5,251 nucleotides of DNA. Origin: Candidatus Zixiibacteriota bacterium. GTDB taxonomy: Bacteria; Zixibacteria; MSB-5A5; SM1-73. This document shows, in pieces, positions 4,364 to 5,251 of the stretch. The position numbers were made by a program, and so were the translations under genes. The DNA lies in assembly GCA_022866585.1 (NCBI GenBank), contig JALHUP010000086.1:1-5251 (forward strand), written 5' to 3'. Under the pieces are notes generated by a model. That model searched no databases, was not told the DNA's origin, and saw only the letters and a list, made by a program, of their open reading frames with translations. Each line of letters starts with the position of its first letter. Position 1 is the stretch's first letter.

Positions 4364-5251
4364 TCATTCGTACCTTAACGCCTCGATTGGGTCCAAAAAG
4401 GAGGCTTTGCGGGCAGGATAAAATCCAAAGAATACTCCCACAACAAATGAGAAGAGGAAGGCTAAGACGACTGCCTGGAGAGAAATCAAGGTGGGCCATT
4501 TGAGAAATACCGATATCAAACTGGAGCTTAAGAAACCCAAGGTGATTCCAACAATCCCTCCCACTGTGCTTAAAGTTGAGGCTTCTATCAAGAATTGAAT
4601 CAAAATGTGTTTAGGCTTTGCCCCCACCGCCATTCTTATCCCAATCTCTCTGGTCCGCTCTGTTACGGAAACCAGCATAATATTCATTATTCCAATTCCA
4701 CCCACCAGCAAGGAAACAGAAGCAATGGCACCCAAAAGTATGGTCATAATTTTGGAGGTAGATTGAGCCGCGGTGGCAATGTCGGTCTGGCTTCTCACCG
4801 TGAAATCATCGTCCTGATCCGACATTATCTTGTGCCTTTCTCTTAGAAGCTGCGTGATCTGGTCAATGGCAGTGTCGATCTGAGTGCGGTCTACGGCTGA
4901 AGCTATGATGGACTGGATGTGGGTTATGCCAGCAAGCTTTTTCTGGATGGTGGTGTAGGGCGCGATAATGATATCATCCTGGTCTCGTCCCATGGGATTC
5001 TGCCCCTTGGTAGACAAGACGCCCAGGACCGTGAAGGGCAGTTTCTTTATTCTTATGATCTGTCCAGTGGGATCTTGCCCAGGGGAAAGCTGGTCCGCCA
5101 CCGTTTTGCCCAGAACACAAACCTTGGTGGCTCCCCTCACATCAGTCTCAGTGAAGAAAGTACCAGAACTGAGAGGCCACTTTCGGATTTCCAAAAAGTC
5201 GGTATTGTATCCCTCGATGTGGGTGGGCCAGTTTTGGTCGCCTGCCACCAC
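4364..5251 (-). CDS. MacB/FtsX-family ABC transporter permease, 5' end outside window
   Basis: The C-terminal 295 codons of a MacB-type permease. The frame is open at the right edge (it reads VVAGDQNW there), so the apparent GTG start is only the window boundary. Residues 1-135 of the fragment are the periplasmic MacB_PCD domain, with the family wording NWPTHIEGYNTDFLEIRKW and VCVLGKTVADQL. Residues 168-290 are the FtsX domain: a membrane segment at about 168-197 (ILLGAIASVSLLVGGIGIMN), the cytoplasmic coupling loop SVTERTREIGIRMAVGAK at 195-212, segments at about 217-247 and 257-279, and the terminal YPARKASFLDPIEALRYE. About 110 N-terminal residues including the first membrane helix are missing, judging from MacB permeases near 400 residues. 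Such proteins work with a MacB ATPase and an HlyD-like adaptor to export or transduce force to periplasmic substrates. Those partner genes would lie upstream, beyond the window. The substrate is unknown. Confidence 0.93.
   Translation of the reverse strand: MVAGDQNWPTHIEGYNTDFLEIRKWPLSSGTFFTETDVRGATKVCVLGKTVADQLSPGQDPTGQIIRIKKLPFTVLGVLSTKGQNPMGRDQDDIIIAPYTTIQKKLAGITHIQSIIASAVDRTQIDTAIDQITQLLRERHKIMSDQDDDFTVRSQTDIATAAQSTSKIMTILLGAIASVSLLVGGIGIMNIMLVSVTERTREIGIRMAVGAKPKHILIQFLIEASTLSTVGGIVGITLGFLSSSLISVFLKWPTLISLQAVVLAFLFSFVVGVFFGFYPARKASFLDPIEALRYE

Noticed and set aside
4117..4846. Short frames around the convergent gap and opposite the permease gene
   Set aside because: They translate the intergenic repeat or the antisense of the permease and lack any recognisable features.

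Overview
The window looks like a chromosomal fragment from an uncultured bacterium, probably of the FCB-related candidate phyla. Zixibacteria-like lineages are my best guess, because the style of the C-terminal dockerin pair (GDANGD...VNAVDVVFLINYLF...GGP) is common there. This is recall of sequence style, not a database result. No phage, plasmid, transposase, CRISPR, tRNA or rRNA signal is visible.

Layout. Bases 1-1019 (minus) are the first three quarters of a TrpB2-type tryptophan synthase beta chain that runs off the left edge. Bases 1215-1754 (minus) encode a small HD-domain phosphohydrolase, and 1953-2963 (minus) a complete L-asparaginase II family enzyme. These three genes share an orientation but are separated by about 190-200 bp gaps. 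The HD gene appears to have its own promoter, so this is a co-oriented series rather than a tight operon. The gaps carry most of the unusual DNA: an 11-unit heptamer array (1147-1223) that supplies the HD gene's stop codon, and three consecutive covarying 19-nt palindromes (1837-1922).

Bases 2964-3371 form a divergent intergenic region. They hold a nested palindromic element (3015-3100) that shares a 17-nt head motif with the first of the three palindromes, and then a good sigma70-type promoter with a roughly 100-nt leader. This promoter drives the rightward gene at 3372-4181, an exported, cysteine-rich, cohesin-like protein with a C-terminal type I dockerin. A convergent gap (4182-4363) contains a GC-rich hairpin and a short palindrome of a type common between bacterial genes. 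The right end (4364-5251, minus) is the C-terminal part of a MacB/FtsX-family ABC transporter permease that enters from beyond the window.

The enzymes are recognisable housekeeping or accessory metabolism: PLP chemistry on serine/indole, asparagine hydrolysis, and phosphohydrolysis. I see no clear single pathway joining them. I did not find a convincing new defence or mobile system. The most notable signals are the intergenic repeat families.
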